Assembly (NCBI RefSeq): GCF_004331465.1
Contig: NZ_SJKB01000004.1
Span: forward strand, 186,001 to 250,000
Direction of reading: 5' to 3'
Length of the DNA: 64,000 nt
From: Kribbella pittospori
GTDB lineage: Bacteria; Actinomycetota; Actinomycetes; Propionibacteriales; Kribbellaceae
In this document: positions 27,035-35,956 of the stretch, one piece after another
Numbering within the stretch: the stretch's first letter is position 1
How the letters are laid out: each line of letters begins with the position of its first letter
The notes under the pieces: generated by a model
Told to the model about the DNA's origin: nothing
The model's input: only the letters and a program-made list of their open reading frames with translations
Database searches by the model: none
Translations under genes and position numbers: made by a program

Positions 27035-28309
27035 ATGGCACGGGTGGAGTTGCATCGGTGGCCTGGGCATCCGGACGGATTCACTCGGGCCGAGCGGTTG
27101 GGCGGGTCGTACGAGCTGTACTTCCCGGACCCGCTGGTCGGGCGCGGGTTCGACCTGAGCGACGACGTGCTCGCGGCCTTGGAGGACGCCGCCGGCGATC
27201 TGGCCCGCCTGGACGCGACGGCCGCCGTACTGACGAACAGTGAGGCCCTGGCCCGCTTGCTGCTGCGCGCGGAGGCTGTCGGGTCGTCGCAGATCGAGGG
27301 GTTGGTGGTCGGCGCGCGTCGCCTGCTCAAGGCCGACGTACTGCGGGACCGGCAGCGCGACGTCACCGCCGAGGAAGTGCTCGGCGCGGTCGACGCGATG
27401 ACGTGGGCGACCGAATCCGTCCACGCCGGCGACAAACTCGAAGTCGACCATCTGCTCGAGGCGCACCGGCAGTTGATGGCCCAATCCCCCACACCCGAAT
27501 TCGGCGGCGAGGTCCGCTTCCTGCAGAACTGGATCGGCGGCCGCTCCCCCGCCGAGGCGTACTACGTCCCGCCGCCGGCGCACCTGGTGCCCGACCTGCT
27601 GGCGGATCTGATGACCTTCGTCCGCGAGTCCCGCCTGCCGGTGCTGGCGAAGACCGCGATCGCACACGCCCAGTTCGAGACCATTCATCCATTTGCCGAC
27701 GGCAACGGCCGGACCGGGCGCGCGCTGATCCACCTGATCCTGCGGGCGGATGGACTCATCACGCGGACCGTGCCACCGGTCTCGTTGTCGCTCGCCACCC
27801 ACGCGATGCAGTACGTCGAGGCGCTGACGGCATTCCGGCATGTCGGTCGCGCCACCACCGCGAAGGCTCGGTCGGCGGCGAACCCCTGGCTGCGGATGTT
27901 CGCGATGGCCTGCAGCCACGCGACGGCGGAGGCCGCACGCTTCGAGCAGACGGCGGCCGAGCTCAAGTCCGGGTGGCGCGAGCGAGCCGCGCCTGTCCGT
28001 AGCGGCTCGGCGGCCGACCTGCTCATCGAGGCACTGCCCGCCGCGCCGGTGCTCACCCTCGCGGCGGCCGCGCAACTGGTCGACCGCTCCCAGCAGGCGA
28101 CCAACCAGGGTCTGGCGAGGCTCGTCGAGGCCGGCATCCTGCGCGAGATCACCGACGGCCGGCGCAACCGCGTCTACGAGGCGCCCGAACTGATCGACGC
28201 GTTCACCCTGCTCGAACGCCGCTTCGCCAGCCCGGCCGCGGACACCCGGATCGAGCCGCCTAGCAGACCGGTTCCATCGAGGCCAGCACCAACACGCCAC
28301 GCACATTGA
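27035..28309 (+). CDS. Fic family protein with N-terminal inhibitory motif and C-terminal winged helix
   Basis: 424 residues. The Fic active-site loop HPFADGNGRTGR (His218) is a full match to the adenylyltransferase consensus. SSQIEG at residues 84-89 fits the (S/T)xxxE(G/N) inhibitory helix with Glu88, so the protein should be self-inhibited (class II). The C-terminal part (AAAQLVDRSQQATNQGLARLVEAGILREI) is a winged helix-turn-helix. Fic enzymes transfer AMP to Ser/Thr/Tyr of target proteins; targets are unknown. Its stop lies inside the promoter of the downstream DinB-family gene. Confidence 0.92.
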   Translation: MARVELHRWPGHPDGFTRAERLGGSYELYFPDPLVGRGFDLSDDVLAALEDAAGDLARLDATAAVLTNSEALARLLLRAEAVGSSQIEGLVVGARRLLKADVLRDRQRDVTAEEVLGAVDAMTWATESVHAGDKLEVDHLLEAHRQLMAQSPTPEFGGEVRFLQNWIGGRSPAEAYYVPPPAHLVPDLLADLMTFVRESRLPVLAKTAIAHAQFETIHPFADGNGRTGRALIHLILRADGLITRTVPPVSLSLATHAMQYVEALTAFRHVGRATTAKARSAANPWLRMFAMACSHATAEAARFEQTAAELKSGWRERAAPVRSGSAADLLIEALPAAPVLTLAAAAQLVDRSQQATNQGLARLVEAGILREITDGRRNRVYEAPELIDAFTLLERRFASPAADTRIEPPSRPVPSRPAPTRHAH

Positions 28310-28351
28310 CTTCCGTCTCCCGAACGAGCAAGAATTCGAACATATGTTCGA
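28306..28351 (+). promoter_or_regulatory. SOS promoter with LexA box
   Basis: TTGACT (28306-28311) and AAGAAT (28330-28335), 18 bases apart, form a good promoter. Overlapping its start point is TCGAACATATGTTCGA (28336-28351), a perfect 16-base palindrome that matches the actinobacterial LexA box TCGAAC-N4-GTTCGA exactly. The DinB-family gene begins 17 bases later, so DNA damage should induce it. Confidence 0.88.
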
Positions 28352-28368
28352 TCGTACAGGGAGAGACG

Positions 28369-28950
28369 ATGCCAGAGCCGTTCGACTGGGACATCCTGCA
28401 CCGCCCATCGGCGATGGCCATGGTCCGGGGCCAGCTCGGCTTCAGCTGGATGGTGTTGTCCGGCCGGCTCGCGCAGTTGACCGACGACCAGTACTTCTGG
28501 CGACCGAGCAGCGAGGCGCTGACCGTCGTACGCCGCCACTACACCGGGCGGTTCCGATCACTCGGGTCCGGCGAGTGGGTCGCGCAGTGGCCCGACGAGC
28601 CGGACCATCGCGGACCACGCACGATCGCCTGGCTGATCGCGCATCTGACCGAGACGTTCTTCGAGCGCTGGGAGTGGACCTTCGGGGCGAGCCAACAGGG
28701 ACGCGCGGACATCAACCTGCACGGCAACGCGCGGGACGCGGTGGCGTGGCTGACGCATTGGGTCGAGGCCTGGCAGGACGCGATCGCCGACCTGGACGAG
28801 GAGCAGGTGATGACGATCGGCCTCAGCCAGGCGACCGAGCTGGACGCCGGCGAGCCGTTCGGTCACGTCGTACTGCGGCTGAATCGCGAGCTGATCCATC
28901 ACGGCTCGGAGATCATGACGCTCCAGGATCTCTACGCGGTCGCGGCGTGA
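28369..28950 (+). CDS. DinB-superfamily protein, probably SOS-induced
   Basis: A 193-residue four-helix-bundle protein of the DinB/YfiT-like superfamily. Candidate metal-binding His residues lie in IAHLTETFFERWEW and in ELIHHGSEIMTLQDL, spaced as in this family. Members are metal-dependent and often linked to thiol (bacillithiol or mycothiol) transfer. ATG 28369 follows GGGAGAGAC. The upstream LexA box indicates control by the SOS response, as for the founding B. subtilis dinB gene. The chemical role is not known. Confidence 0.82.
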   Translation: MPEPFDWDILHRPSAMAMVRGQLGFSWMVLSGRLAQLTDDQYFWRPSSEALTVVRRHYTGRFRSLGSGEWVAQWPDEPDHRGPRTIAWLIAHLTETFFERWEWTFGASQQGRADINLHGNARDAVAWLTHWVEAWQDAIADLDEEQVMTIGLSQATELDAGEPFGHVVLRLNRELIHHGSEIMTLQDLYAVAA

Positions 28951-28963
28951 GATTCGGGCCGGG

Positions 28964-29011
28964 ACCACAACATGTGCGACACGCGGCGTGGCGCTACCAC
29001 AAGATCTAGGG
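28964..29011 (+). promoter_or_regulatory. Candidate paired NrdR boxes upstream of nrdAB
   Basis: ACCACAACATGTG (from 28964) and ACCACAAGATCTA (from 28996) are two similar A/T-containing repeats 32 bases apart, i.e. three helical turns, as expected for the paired boxes bound by the ATP/dATP-sensing repressor NrdR. A third related ACCACAAGATGTGG starts at 29057. A possible -10 element TAACAT lies at 29021-29026. No nrdR gene is in the window. Confidence 0.55.
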
Positions 29012-29044
29012 GCGGCCACCTAACATCACTACTGCTGGTGGTTC

Positions 29045-29175
29045 GGAATGGTCGGCACCACAAGATGTGGGCCACTTCGAGGCAACAGGGGAATCCGGTG
29101 CGAGTCCGGAGCTGCCCCGCAACGGTGAGCGGAAGCCTTCCGCGAGTCCGGATACCTGCCACCGGCGCGTGCACC
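29045..29175 (+). promoter_or_regulatory. Cobalamin riboswitch
   Basis: The region contains the conserved B12 core GGGAATCCGGTGCGAGTCCG (29089 on), then GCTGCCCCGCAACGGTGA (29111-29128), and the closing CGAGTCCGGATACCTGCC. It lies in the 5' leader of the B12-independent ribonucleotide reductase operon. By analogy with the characterised Streptomyces nrdABS switch, adenosylcobalamin should shut off this class I enzyme when the B12-dependent class II enzyme can work. Confidence 0.95.
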
Positions 29176-29309
29176 GCCGGTGCACGCGGTCCGAGACCTC
29201 GCGGGTGGGTCGCAGGGCGCGGCGGCAGTGTTCCCGGCCGGTGCTGCCGGCCCGTCGTGCGCCCCTCCGCGTGGCTCCGGTCCTCCGAACTCGTTTGGAG
29301 ACAACACCT

Positions 29310-32123
29310 GTGACGATTGCTTCCTCATCCCGGGCGGCGACAGCCGACCAGTCGATCCAGCTGACCGTCGTACGCCGCGACGGCGGCCACACCGGTTTCG
29401 ACCAGACCAAGATCTCGGTCGCCATGACCAAGGCGTTCCTCGCCGTCGAGGGCGCCGAGGCGGGCACCACCCACCGGGTCCGTGACCTGGTGACCGACCT
29501 GACCGGCCGGGTCGTCGAGGCCCTGACCAGCCGCGGTGACGCCCGCCGCAGCGTGCAGGTCGAGGACATCCAGGACCAGGTCGAGCTGGCGCTGATGCGC
29601 GCCGGCGAGCACCAGGTCGCCCGTGCGTATGTCCTCTACCGCGAGGAGCGCACCAAGGCCCGCACCCCCGCCGACCCGTCCGGCATCACCGACAAGCCCG
29701 CCCTCAGCGTCCGCGCGGCCGACGGCAGCACGGCGCCGCTCGACGTCGACCGGCTGCGCGTGATCGTCGCGGAGGCGGCGACGGGTCTGGACGCGGTCGA
29801 CCCCGAGCTGATCCTCGACGAGACCCTCGGCTCCTGCTACGACGGCATCGCGCAGCACGAGGTCGAGCTCGCGCTGGTGATGGCCGCCCGGTCGTACGTC
29901 GAGACCGAGCCGCAGTACAGCTTCGCCGCGTCCCGGCTGCTGCTCGACCAGATCCGTCGCGAGGCGCTCGGCCAGGTCCACGGCGAGCCGCGGCAGGCCA
30001 GCCAGGCCGACATGACCGATGCGTACGCGGACTATTTCCCGCGGTACATCCAGGTCGGCATCGAGGCGGGACAGCTCGACCCGGAGCTGGCCAACTTCGA
30101 CCTGGACCGGCTCGCCGCCGCCATCCGGCCGGAGCGCGACCTGGACTTCACCTTCCTCGCACTACAGACGCTCTACGACCGCTACCTGCTGCACATCGAC
30201 AAGGTGCGGTTCGAGCTGCCGCAGGCGTTCTTCCTACGGGTCGCGATGGGGATGGCGCTGCGCGAAGACGACCGCGAGGCGCGGGCGCTGCAGTTCTATG
30301 AGCTGCTCAGCTCGTTCCGGTTCATGTCGTCCACTCCGACGCTGTTCAACTCCGGCACCACCCGGCCGCAGCTGTCGTCCTGCTTCCTGACCACGGTCGA
30401 GGACGACCTGGCCGGCATCTTCCACGGCATCCGCAACAACGCCATGCTCGCCAAATACTCCGGCGGCCTAGGCAACGACTGGACCCCGGTCCGCGGCATC
30501 GGCGCCAAGATCCGCGGCACCAACGGCGAATCGCAAGGCGTCGTACCGTTCCTGAAAATCGCCAACGACACCGCGGTAGCTGTGAATCAGGGAGGAAAAC
30601 GGAAGGGCGCAGTGTGTGCGTATCTGGAGACTTGGCACGTTGATATCGAGGAGTTTCTCGAGCTGCGGAAGAACACCGGGGACGAGCGGCGGCGTACGCA
30701 CGACATGAACACGGCGAACTGGGTGCCGGATCTGTTCTTGCAGCGGGTCGAGGCCGGCGGGGACTGGACGCTGTTCTCTCCGAACGAGGTGCCTGATCTG
30801 CACGATCTGTACGGCGCCGAGTTCGCCGAGGCGTACGGCAGGTACGAGGCGGCGGCGGACCGCGGTGAGCTTCGGGTGTTCAAGCGGGTCAAGGCGGTCG
30901 ACCTGTGGCGGCGGATGCTGACCGTGCTGTTCGAGACCGGGCATCCGTGGATCACCTTCAAGGACGCCTGCAACCTGCGCTCGCCGCAGCAGCACGACGG
31001 CGTCGTCCACTCGTCGAACCTGTGCACCGAGATCACCCTGAACACGACCGTCGACGAGACCGCGGTCTGCAACCTCGGTTCGGTCAACCTGGTCGCGCAC
31101 CTGACCGAGGACGGGCTCGACGCCGACCTGCTCCGCGAGACGGTGAAGACCGCGGTCCGGATGCTCGACAACGTCATCGACGTGAACTTCTACACCACCG
31201 CGGAGTCGGAGCGGGCCAACCAACGGCACCGCCCGGTCGGCCTCGGCCTGATGGGCTTCGCCGACGCACTCTTCGCGCTGCGCATCCCCTACTCCTCCGA
31301 AGCCGCGGTGGCCTTCGCCGACAGCTCGATGGAGCAGATCAGCTACCACGCGATCGAGGCGTCCAGCGATCTGGCCGCCGAGCGCGGCCGCTACTCGTCG
31401 TACGACGGTTCGCTGTGGAGCCGGGGGATCCTGCCGATCGACTCGCTCGAGCTGCTCAAGACGGTGCGGGACGGTGACCTGATCGTTGACCAGAGCAAGC
31501 AACTCGACTGGGACGCGCTCCGGGAGAAGGTGCTGCGCGACGGCATGCGCAACTCCAACGTGATGGCCATCGCGCCGACCGCGACGATCTCCAACATCTG
31601 CGGGGTGAGCCAGTCGATCGAGCCGACGTACAGCAACCTGTTCGTGAAGTCGAACATGTCGGGTGAGTTCACCGTGGCGAACCCGTACCTCGTGGCCGAC
31701 CTGAAGGCGCGCGGGCTGTGGGACCAGGTGATGGTGTCCGACCTCAAGTACCACGACGGCATCCTGGCGGGGATCGAGCGGATCCCGGCCGACCTGCGCG
31801 AGCTGTACGCGACGGCGTTCGAGATCGACCCGATGTGGCTGGTGAAGGCGGCGTCACGGCGGCAGAAGTGGATCGACCAGTCGCAGTCGCTCAACCTCTA
31901 CATGGCCGCGCCCTCGGGCCGGGCGCTGGACGAGCTCTACAGGTCGACATGGCGGTATGGACTCAAGACGACCTATTACCTGCGTTCCCAGTCAGCGACC
32001 CATGTGGAGAAGTCCACGCTGCAAGGGACGGACGGGCGACTGAACGCCGTACCGGTCGCGCTTCCTGAGCCCAGCGGTGCTGTTTGCGCCATCGACGACC
32101 CGGACTGCGAGGCCTGCCAGTGA
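29310..32123 (+). CDS. nrdA: Class I ribonucleoside-diphosphate reductase, alpha subunit
   Basis: A 937-residue large subunit that reduces ribonucleotides to deoxyribonucleotides. An N-terminal ATP cone begins [20 protein letters not shown] and a second cone-like segment follows ([20 protein letters not shown]). Active-site residues: Cys358 (SSCFLTT), Cys572 in NLCTE, Cys587 in AVCNLGS, the tandem Tyr in TTYYLRSQ and the C-terminal redox pair CEAC (Cys933, Cys936). GTG at 29310-29312 follows GGAG. The stop overlaps the nrdB start. Transcription passes through the cobalamin riboswitch. Confidence 0.95.
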   Translation: MTIASSSRAATADQSIQLTVVRRDGGHTGFDQTKISVAMTKAFLAVEGAEAGTTHRVRDLVTDLTGRVVEALTSRGDARRSVQVEDIQDQVELALMRAGEHQVARAYVLYREERTKARTPADPSGITDKPALSVRAADGSTAPLDVDRLRVIVAEAATGLDAVDPELILDETLGSCYDGIAQHEVELALVMAARSYVETEPQYSFAASRLLLDQIRREALGQVHGEPRQASQADMTDAYADYFPRYIQVGIEAGQLDPELANFDLDRLAAAIRPERDLDFTFLALQTLYDRYLLHIDKVRFELPQAFFLRVAMGMALREDDREARALQFYELLSSFRFMSSTPTLFNSGTTRPQLSSCFLTTVEDDLAGIFHGIRNNAMLAKYSGGLGNDWTPVRGIGAKIRGTNGESQGVVPFLKIANDTAVAVNQGGKRKGAVCAYLETWHVDIEEFLELRKNTGDERRRTHDMNTANWVPDLFLQRVEAGGDWTLFSPNEVPDLHDLYGAEFAEAYGRYEAAADRGELRVFKRVKAVDLWRRMLTVLFETGHPWITFKDACNLRSPQQHDGVVHSSNLCTEITLNTTVDETAVCNLGSVNLVAHLTEDGLDADLLRETVKTAVRMLDNVIDVNFYTTAESERANQRHRPVGLGLMGFADALFALRIPYSSEAAVAFADSSMEQISYHAIEASSDLAAERGRYSSYDGSLWSRGILPIDSLELLKTVRDGDLIVDQSKQLDWDALREKVLRDGMRNSNVMAIAPTATISNICGVSQSIEPTYSNLFVKSNMSGEFTVANPYLVADLKARGLWDQVMVSDLKYHDGILAGIERIPADLRELYATAFEIDPMWLVKAASRRQKWIDQSQSLNLYMAAPSGRALDELYRSTWRYGLKTTYYLRSQSATHVEKSTLQGTDGRLNAVPVALPEPSGAVCAIDDPDCEACQ

Positions 32124-33172
32124 CGACCGGATTGGGAGAGATCGCCGTCGGAGCGTCCCGGGTCGAGGTCGCCGACAAGGCGATGATCAACGCGCGGGCG
32201 GACGTGAACCAGTTGCTGCCGCTGAAGTACCGGTGGGCCTGGGAGAAGTACCTTGCCGCCTGCAACAACCACTGGATGCCGACCGAGGTGTCCATGCAGG
32301 CCGATATCTCGCTCTGGAAGTCTCGCGACGGCCTGACCGAGGACGAGCGGATGATGCTGAAGCGCAACCTCGGCTTCTTCGCCACCGCGGAGTCCCTGGT
32401 CGCGAACAACATCGTCCTGGCCGTGTACCGGCAGCTGACCAATCCCGAGTGCCGGCAGTACCTGCTGCGCCAGGCGTTCGAGGAGGCCGTGCACACGCAC
32501 ACCTTCCAGTACATCTGTACGTCGCTCGGCCTGGACGAGGGCGAGCTGTTCAACATGTACCGCGAGGTGCCGTCGATCTCGGACAAGGACGCGTGGGCGC
32601 TGAAGTACACCCAGCACCTGGAGGACCCGGACTTCCGGACCGGGACGCCGGACAGCGACACGGCGTTCCTGCGCGACCTGATCGCGTTCTACGTGGTGTT
32701 CGAGGGGATGTGGTTCTACACCGGGTTCGCGCAGATCCTGTCGCTGGGCCGGCGGAACAAGATGGTCGGCATCGCCGAGCAGTACCAGTACATCCTGCGC
32801 GACGAGTCGATCCACCTGAACTTCGGCATCGACTGCATCAACCAGATCAAGCAGGAGAATCCGCACCTGTGGACGGCGCGGTTCCAGGCCGAGGTGCGGC
32901 AGATGCTCACCGAGGCGTGTGAGCTGGAGGTCGCCTACGGCCGCGCGACGATGCCGAACGGCATGCTCGGTCTGACCGCGGACTTGTGCGAGCAGTACAT
33001 GCACTTCATCACCGACCGCCGCGCCGAGCAGATCGGCCTCGCCCCCATCTTCGGCGAGACCCGCAACCCGTTCGGCTGGATGTCAGAAGTCATGGACCTG
33101 AAGAAGGAAAAGAACTTCTTCGAAACCCGCGTCATCGAGTACCAGTCGTCGTCAGGCCTCAGCTGGGACTGA
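32120..33172 (+). CDS. nrdB: Ribonucleotide reductase beta subunit with class Ic features
   Basis: A 350-residue metal-cofactor subunit starting at GTG overlapping the nrdA stop. Metal ligands by motif: Glu91 (TAESLVANN), Glu122 and His125 ([10 protein letters not shown]), Glu in VFEGMW, and Glu/His in RDESIHLNF. Four residues after His125, where E. coli has radical Tyr122, there is Phe129. The first ligand is Glu rather than Asp. Both changes are the hallmarks of Chlamydia-type class Ic proteins, which use a Mn(IV)/Fe(III) centre in place of a tyrosyl radical. Confidence 0.93.
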   Translation: MTTGLGEIAVGASRVEVADKAMINARADVNQLLPLKYRWAWEKYLAACNNHWMPTEVSMQADISLWKSRDGLTEDERMMLKRNLGFFATAESLVANNIVLAVYRQLTNPECRQYLLRQAFEEAVHTHTFQYICTSLGLDEGELFNMYREVPSISDKDAWALKYTQHLEDPDFRTGTPDSDTAFLRDLIAFYVVFEGMWFYTGFAQILSLGRRNKMVGIAEQYQYILRDESIHLNFGIDCINQIKQENPHLWTARFQAEVRQMLTEACELEVAYGRATMPNGMLGLTADLCEQYMHFITDRRAEQIGLAPIFGETRNPFGWMSEVMDLKKEKNFFETRVIEYQSSSGLSWD

Positions 33173-33237
33173 CAAGCGGAGTACGACGTGAGCCGGGCAG
33201 CGCAACGGTTGCCCGGCTCGCGTCTCGTGTCTTAGGT

Positions 33238-33816
33238 CTAGGCGGGGAGCTTGGCGAGGATGTCGGCGGTGGTGGCGGTTTCGCCGAGGCGGGGGAAGAT
33301 GTAGGTGGTGGCGTGGGTGTGGGACTCGGGGCTGAGGTCCGTCATCGCGTCGGTGGCGAGGGTCACGTGGTAGCCGTGCTCGTGGGCGGCGCGAGCGGTC
33401 GACTCGACGCCGAAGCTGGTGGCCACGCCGGTCAGGACGATCTGGGTGATGCCGCGGCGGCGGAGGTGAACGTCGAGGTCGGTGCGGTGGAAGGCACCCC
33501 AGTTCCGCTTGGTCACCACCGTGTCCTCGGGGTGGCCGGCCAACTGCGGCACGATCTGGTCGGCGTCGGCGGGCGGCGTACCGGTCGCTCGGGTCAGTTG
33601 ATCGGTCCGGCCTGGCATCCGGTCCGCACCGTCCGCGCGGAAGCTGGCGCGGACCAGAAACACGGGGAGGCCGCGCTTGCGGAACGCGTCGGCAAGCTCC
33701 GCGGTCCGGGTGATGACGTCGGCGGTCGGGTACGGCGCACCGGGGATGGCCGTGATGCCGTTCTGCAGGTCGATGACGACGAGAGCTGTGTTCGGATCAA
33801 GAGTGGTGACGGGCAC
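33238..33816 (-). CDS. Isochorismatase-like hydrolase lacking the usual cysteine
   Basis: A 192-residue isochorismatase-fold protein. Asp in ALVVIDLQNG and Lys in VVTKRNWGAF are in place, but the segment that normally carries the nucleophile reads TGVATSFGVESTARAA, with Gly where cysteine hydrolases have Cys. True isochorismatases also lack this Cys, so it may hydrolyse a vinyl ether-type substrate rather than an amide. It lies ten bases beyond the MFS pump gene in the marR-MFS-hydrolase operon. Confidence 0.85.
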   Translation of the reverse strand: MPVTTLDPNTALVVIDLQNGITAIPGAPYPTADVITRTAELADAFRKRGLPVFLVRASFRADGADRMPGRTDQLTRATGTPPADADQIVPQLAGHPEDTVVTKRNWGAFHRTDLDVHLRRRGITQIVLTGVATSFGVESTARAAHEHGYHVTLATDAMTDLSPESHTHATTYIFPRLGETATTADILAKLPA

Positions 33817-33826
33817 GACGTACCTC

Positions 33827-35203
33827 TCAGTTGGGTTGTGGACGGCCGATCCGCGCGAGGGACCGGTCGAGGAGTGTCACCAGCACGAGCAGGCCGGCGA
33901 CAACGAGCAGGAACAGCGCCAGCTCGTGCAGACCAGTGGTGGTCGCACCCTGCTGGAAGAAGCGAGCGTTGGCCGCTGCGGCGATGAGGGCGCCGAGGTA
34001 CCCGCCTGTACGGAGCAGGCCGGCCGACGATCCGATCCGGGCCGGATCGGCTTGGTGATACAGCGCGTTCTGGTTGGCAAGCCCGGTCAGACCAGAGGAC
34101 AGGCCGGCCAGGACGCCGACGAGCGCCAGCAGAGCCAGGGCGGTGTGCCCGTCGACGAACCGGGGTGCGGTCGCGGCCACGACCAGGAAGATGCTTCCGG
34201 CAACGAGTTTGCCGCGGACCCGCGCGCGCCGGCCGGTGATCACGATGATCAGTACGGCGGTGACGGACAGCGGGAGCATGAGCAGTCCGGCAGCCGCGGC
34301 GTCCAGGCCGTGCCCGTCCTCGAGCCACTGGGGGAAGGCGTAGAGGAAGGAGTACGAACCAACCATCGCCAGGACCTGCCTGATGTAGGTCGAGATCAGC
34401 GGACGATTGCCACCGAGCACCTGCAGGTCGATGAACGGCTCGACCACCCGCAACTGCACCTGTACGAACGCCAGACCAACGGCAGCCGTGAACACCAACA
34501 GATACCAGCGCGACACCTGCGGCTGCATCAGGAACAGCATCAGCGAAACCAGAGTGGCGCTGAACAGCACGATGCCCGGGTAGTCCAGGCGACCGGAGGC
34601 GTTTCGGGTGCGCGGGCGGCTCGGCAACCACACGACGCCGAGGATCACGCAGATCACCGACAGCGGGACATTGATGGTGAAGATCAGATGCCAGCCGCCG
34701 AGGCCGATCAGCGCACCGCCGAGCGTGGGGCCGATCACCGAGATGACCTGGTTGGCGATCGACAGGATGCTGAGGATCCCCGCCGGCGTACTCATTCCGG
34801 TCCGGTCGGCTTCACTCCGGATCAGCGACATCGAGGCCGGGTACGCCGCCGACGTCCCGAAACCGAGGAGGACCCGGGACAGGATCAGCACCCCGAGCGT
34901 CGGCGCCAGCGCACCGAGCAGACCGGCGATGCCGACGACCGCCGTACCGATCAGATACAGGGGACGCGGTCCGTAGAGGTCGACCAATCGGCCGGCCACA
35001 GGCTGCCCGACGGCCGTCGCCAGGTAGAGGCCGGTGATCAGCCAGGCGGTCTGGGACGGAGGTACGCCGAAGGTCGCGCCGATCGGGATCAGCGCGACCG
35101 CGAGCATCGACGAGTTGATCGGGTTGAGGATGCCGCCGATCACCATCGGCGCGATGAAACGCCGGTCGAATCCGGCGGGATCCGCGGGCACAGCAGAGGT
35201 CAC
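33827..35203 (-). CDS. MFS drug/metabolite efflux transporter (DHA2-like)
   Basis: A 458-residue membrane protein with 12-14 predicted helices. The drug-transport motifs are visible as WLITGLYLATAVGQPVAGRLVDLYGPRPLYLIG (motif A region) and VLLGFGTSAAYPASMSLIR. Probably proton-driven export of a toxic compound. It overlaps the MarR repressor gene by four bases and is followed by the isochorismatase-like gene, so the operon may export and modify one compound class. Confidence 0.9.
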   Translation of the reverse strand: MTSAVPADPAGFDRRFIAPMVIGGILNPINSSMLAVALIPIGATFGVPPSQTAWLITGLYLATAVGQPVAGRLVDLYGPRPLYLIGTAVVGIAGLLGALAPTLGVLILSRVLLGFGTSAAYPASMSLIRSEADRTGMSTPAGILSILSIANQVISVIGPTLGGALIGLGGWHLIFTINVPLSVICVILGVVWLPSRPRTRNASGRLDYPGIVLFSATLVSLMLFLMQPQVSRWYLLVFTAAVGLAFVQVQLRVVEPFIDLQVLGGNRPLISTYIRQVLAMVGSYSFLYAFPQWLEDGHGLDAAAAGLLMLPLSVTAVLIIVITGRRARVRGKLVAGSIFLVVAATAPRFVDGHTALALLALVGVLAGLSSGLTGLANQNALYHQADPARIGSSAGLLRTGGYLGALIAAAANARFFQQGATTTGLHELALFLLVVAGLLVLVTLLDRSLARIGRPQPN

Positions 35204-35670
35204 CGGGAGGTCGCCGCCCGGGGTGACGCGGAGGATTCAAGGGCGTGGTCGAGCAGAGCGAGGGCCTTGATGATGGTCTGGCGCTCGGACTCGGTGCAAC
35301 CGTCCTGCAGGGCACGGGCCAGCCATTCCTGGCGGACCTTGCGATCACCCTGGAGCCGATGCCGTCCGGCGGTGGTGAGCGACACGACCTGCCGGCGACC
35401 GTCCTGAGGGTCCGGGTGGCGCTCGATCAGGTCCGACTCCCGCAACCCGGCCAGGATCGCGGCCATCGACTGCGGGCGCACCCGCTCCACGGCCGCCAGT
35501 TCACTGGCCGACGCCGGGCCGTCCTTGTCGAGCCGGCTCAGCACCGAGCTCTGCGACGGCGTCAGGTCGTCCTGCTCTGCCAACTCCTTCAGCCTGCGCT
35601 TCACCCGGCCGAACATGACGCGCACGTCACTGGCCGCCTGCACCGCCGAAGGGGAGATCCGCTGACTCAC
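35200..35670 (-). CDS. MarR-family transcriptional repressor
   Basis: A 156-residue winged-helix protein (LTPSQSSVLSRLDKDGPASASELAAVERVRPQSMAAILAGL, then DRRQVVSLTTAGRHRL-like wing as DGRRQVVSLTTAGR). GTG 35668-35670 starts it. It is first in an operon with an MFS pump, the standard arrangement for a repressor released by the pump's substrate. A palindrome at 35682-35707 just upstream is its likely operator. Confidence 0.92.
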   Translation of the reverse strand: MSQRISPSAVQAASDVRVMFGRVKRRLKELAEQDDLTPSQSSVLSRLDKDGPASASELAAVERVRPQSMAAILAGLRESDLIERHPDPQDGRRQVVSLTTAGRHRLQGDRKVRQEWLARALQDGCTESERQTIIKALALLDHALESSASPRAATSR

Positions 35671-35681
35671 CTAGCCAGGAT

Positions 35682-35707
35682 AACTGATCAGTCCAAGCTG
35701 AACAGTT
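35682..35707. promoter_or_regulatory. MarR operator candidate
   Basis: AACTGATCAG (35682-35691) and CTGAACAGTT (35698-35707) are inverted halves matching at 9 of 10 positions around a 6-base spacer, 11 bases before the marR start. Size and spacing fit a MarR dimer site, which would give autoregulation of the pump operon. Confidence 0.7.
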
Positions 35708-35719
35708 AAGGCTGTCGAA

Positions 35720-35956
35720 TCAGGAGTACGTGACCTCGAGGACCCCGATCACCTTGTCCAGCCGGGCAGCGACCCGGCCGGCGTCGAAGCCCTCGCCCTC
35801 GACGGTGATGCTCAGCGTGCCTTCGTCGAGGGACAGTGCGAGTTCGCGGACGTCGTACGGGTTCAGCATGACGGCGATCCGGGCCAGCATGCCTTCGGTC
35901 TCGACGACGTGAGCGGTGAAGACGGTGACGGTTCGTTCGACTGCGAGCAGGGTCAT
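35720..35956 (-). CDS. Stand-alone ACT-like domain protein coupled to cimA
   Basis: 78 residues from ATG 35954-35956, with GGAGG upstream, and overlapping the cimA stop by four bases. The whole protein is one ACT-like fold: VTVFTAHVVETEGMLARIAVMLNPYDVREL, then LSITVEGEGFDAGRVAARLDKVIGVLEV, similar to the IlvN/IlvH regulatory subunit pattern. It probably binds an amino acid and may act as a separate regulatory subunit or sensor for branched-chain amino acid synthesis. No function is established that I know of. Confidence 0.7.
   Translation of the reverse strand: MTLLAVERTVTVFTAHVVETEGMLARIAVMLNPYDVRELALSLDEGTLSITVEGEGFDAGRVAARLDKVIGVLEVTYS

Noticed and set aside
25829..28408. An 859-residue reading of the methyltransferase
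   Set aside because: The extra part runs through the divergent fic gene; the true methyltransferase begins at 26656, where family similarity starts.
29067..29309. N-terminal extension of NrdA through the leader
   Set aside because: It would translate the cobalamin riboswitch; GTG 29310 with GGAG fits the family start.
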